Source: an uncultured Prevotella sp.
Lineage (GTDB): Bacteria; Bacteroidota; Bacteroidia; Bacteroidales; Bacteroidaceae
DNA length: 6,209 nucleotides
Assembly (NCBI GenBank): GCA_946625715.1
Contig: CAMOTK010000115.1
Coordinates: forward strand, 1-6,209
Direction of reading: 5' to 3'
Of this stretch, positions 5,534 through 6,209 are shown piece after piece. The notes beneath the pieces were generated by a model. That model was not told the origin of the DNA. It did not search any database and saw only the letters and a program-made list of their open reading frames with translations. Each line of letters starts with the position of its first letter. Positions within the stretch are counted from its first letter, which is position 1. The position numbers and the translations under genes are program-made.

Positions 5534-5996
5534 CAGGCGTCTGTCATTGGCTCTCTTAATCACTGCGATTGCATTCATCACGATTGGATGCAATCGCAAT
5601 ACTGTCTTTTTCCATTATGAGCACACGCCCATTGCCGGATGGGAGAAAAGCGACACGCTCCGCATGAACATTCCGCCCATCAGCGCGGAAGGCAACTACG
5701 AGGAGCGTCTGGGCCTGCGCATCAATGGGCAGTATCCGTTCCAAAGTATTTGTCTGATTGTTGAACAAACCGTCTTTCCTGCCGGCTTGTTCCACAAGGA
5801 CACGCTCAACATCAGGCTGACCGACCAGGCTGGCAACATGCGGGGCAAAGGCATCAACTACTTCCAATACGACGTCACTTTCCGACAGCTCCGCCTGCAA
5901 CAGAACGACTCGCTGCACATCGCCATCCGCCACAACATGAAGCGCGAAATTCTTCCTGGCATCGCCGACATTGGCATTGCGCTTCAGAAACAGTAG
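5526..5996 (+). CDS. gldH: GldH-family lipoprotein
   Basis: A 156-residue predicted lipoprotein. Residues 1-22 form a type II signal: basic SRR, a hydrophobic stretch LSLALLITAIAFITIG, then lipobox cysteine C22. Mature protein features typical of GldH include FFHYEH (28-33), GKGINYFQYDVTF and the C-terminal HNMKREILPGIADIGIAL. GldH was defined as needed for gliding in Flavobacterium johnsoniae, but homologues are widespread in non-gliding Bacteroidales, where the role is unclear. Length agrees with the family. The ATG at 5526 lies inside the last codons of ricT (8-base overlap), suggesting translational coupling; no Shine-Dalgarno sequence is apparent. It ends 30 bases before the convergent rodA stop. 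That short AT-rich gap contains no hairpin I would call a terminator. Confidence 0.88.
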   Translation: MSSRRLSLALLITAIAFITIGCNRNTVFFHYEHTPIAGWEKSDTLRMNIPPISAEGNYEERLGLRINGQYPFQSICLIVEQTVFPAGLFHKDTLNIRLTDQAGNMRGKGINYFQYDVTFRQLRLQQNDSLHIAIRHNMKREILPGIADIGIALQKQ

Positions 5997-6026
5997 AAGC
6001 GCCTTCCCTATACCTTATTATTAATA

Positions 6027-6209
6027 TTATGCGCGCACGAGATTGCGCCCGGCATCGATGCGCAGGAAGATGAAGAGCAGGAACGTGAAGCCCCAAAGCG
6101 ACGAACCGCCATAGCTGAAGAAGGGCAGCGGAATGCCGATGACGGGCGTCAGACCGAGCACCATGCCGACGTTGATGAACACGTGGAAGAGGAAGATGCT
6201 CAGCACGCA
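6027..6209 (-). CDS. rodA: RodA (SEDS peptidoglycan glycosyltransferase), C-terminal end
   Basis: The last 60 codons and stop (TAA, read leftwards from the right edge) of a SEDS-family membrane protein, the glycan polymerase of the elongation machinery. The fragment holds the family signature [20 protein letters not shown] followed by FSYGGSS, then a final membrane helix (about [13 protein letters not shown]) and a short cytosolic tail DAGRNLVRA. The short tail and the HVFINVGM wording favour RodA over FtsW, and rodA is the usual neighbour of the holB-ricT-gldH cluster in Bacteroidales; FtsW remains a small possibility. The upstream part, probably preceded by a class B penicillin-binding protein gene, is outside the window. 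It converges on gldH. Confidence 0.9.
   Translation of the reverse strand, partial: CVLSIFLFHVFINVGMVLGLTPVIGIPLPFFSYGGSSLWGFTFLLFIFLRIDAGRNLVRA

Noticed and set aside
5997..6026. Bidirectional terminator between gldH and rodA
   Set aside because: The 30-base gap is AT-rich but has no stem long enough to support a terminator call.
1..6209. Mobile element, phage, toxin-antitoxin or defence genes
   Set aside because: No transposase, integrase, restriction, toxin or defence-type domain was found in any plausible reading frame; all genes are core or transport functions.

Overview
The window looks like chromosomal DNA of a Bacteroidota bacterium, most likely order Bacteroidales (Prevotella/Segatella-like or a relative). 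This is inferred from TAnnTTTG-type -7 promoter boxes ahead of three genes, near-absent Shine-Dalgarno sequences, AT-rich spacers between GC-rich genes, a gldH lipoprotein gene, and the gene order holB - PSP1/ricT - gldH converging on rodA. Genus cannot be fixed from the sequence alone.

Layout. Positions 1-658 (minus) hold the N-terminal part of guaB (IMP dehydrogenase), cut by the window edge. It has its own -7 box and a 9-bp inverted repeat just upstream. Positions 776-2610 (minus) hold a probable two-gene operon: a XylE-type sugar:H+ symporter followed 11 bp later by a stand-alone receiver-domain response regulator. Positions 2611-3232 form a 622-bp AT-rich divergent spacer. It contains the xylE promoter, two GTGCGCAC palindromes, a 22-bp-period array of palindromic 17-bp cores, a 9-bp dyad and the holB promoter. 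Positions 3233-5996 (plus) hold a tight operon of holB (DNA polymerase III delta-prime), ricT (PSP1-domain Cys-cluster protein) and gldH (lipoprotein). Positions 6027-6209 (minus) hold the C-terminus of rodA (SEDS glycan polymerase), converging on gldH.

The genes are housekeeping or ordinary transport functions: purine synthesis, sugar uptake, replication clamp loading, an Fe-S-type RNA-processing cofactor, an envelope lipoprotein and cell-wall elongation. The most unusual feature is non-coding. At 2874-2978 five 17-bp cores repeat at exactly 22-bp spacing, with decayed copies on both sides. Cores 1 and 5, and cores 2 and 4, are perfect reverse complements, so the block is one large nested imperfect palindrome as well as a tandem array. 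I know of no named element that matches it. Secondary points are a delta-prime subunit without the usual zinc-binding cysteine cluster, a corrected start for the transporter, and dyads over the -33 regions of the guaB and holB promoters.
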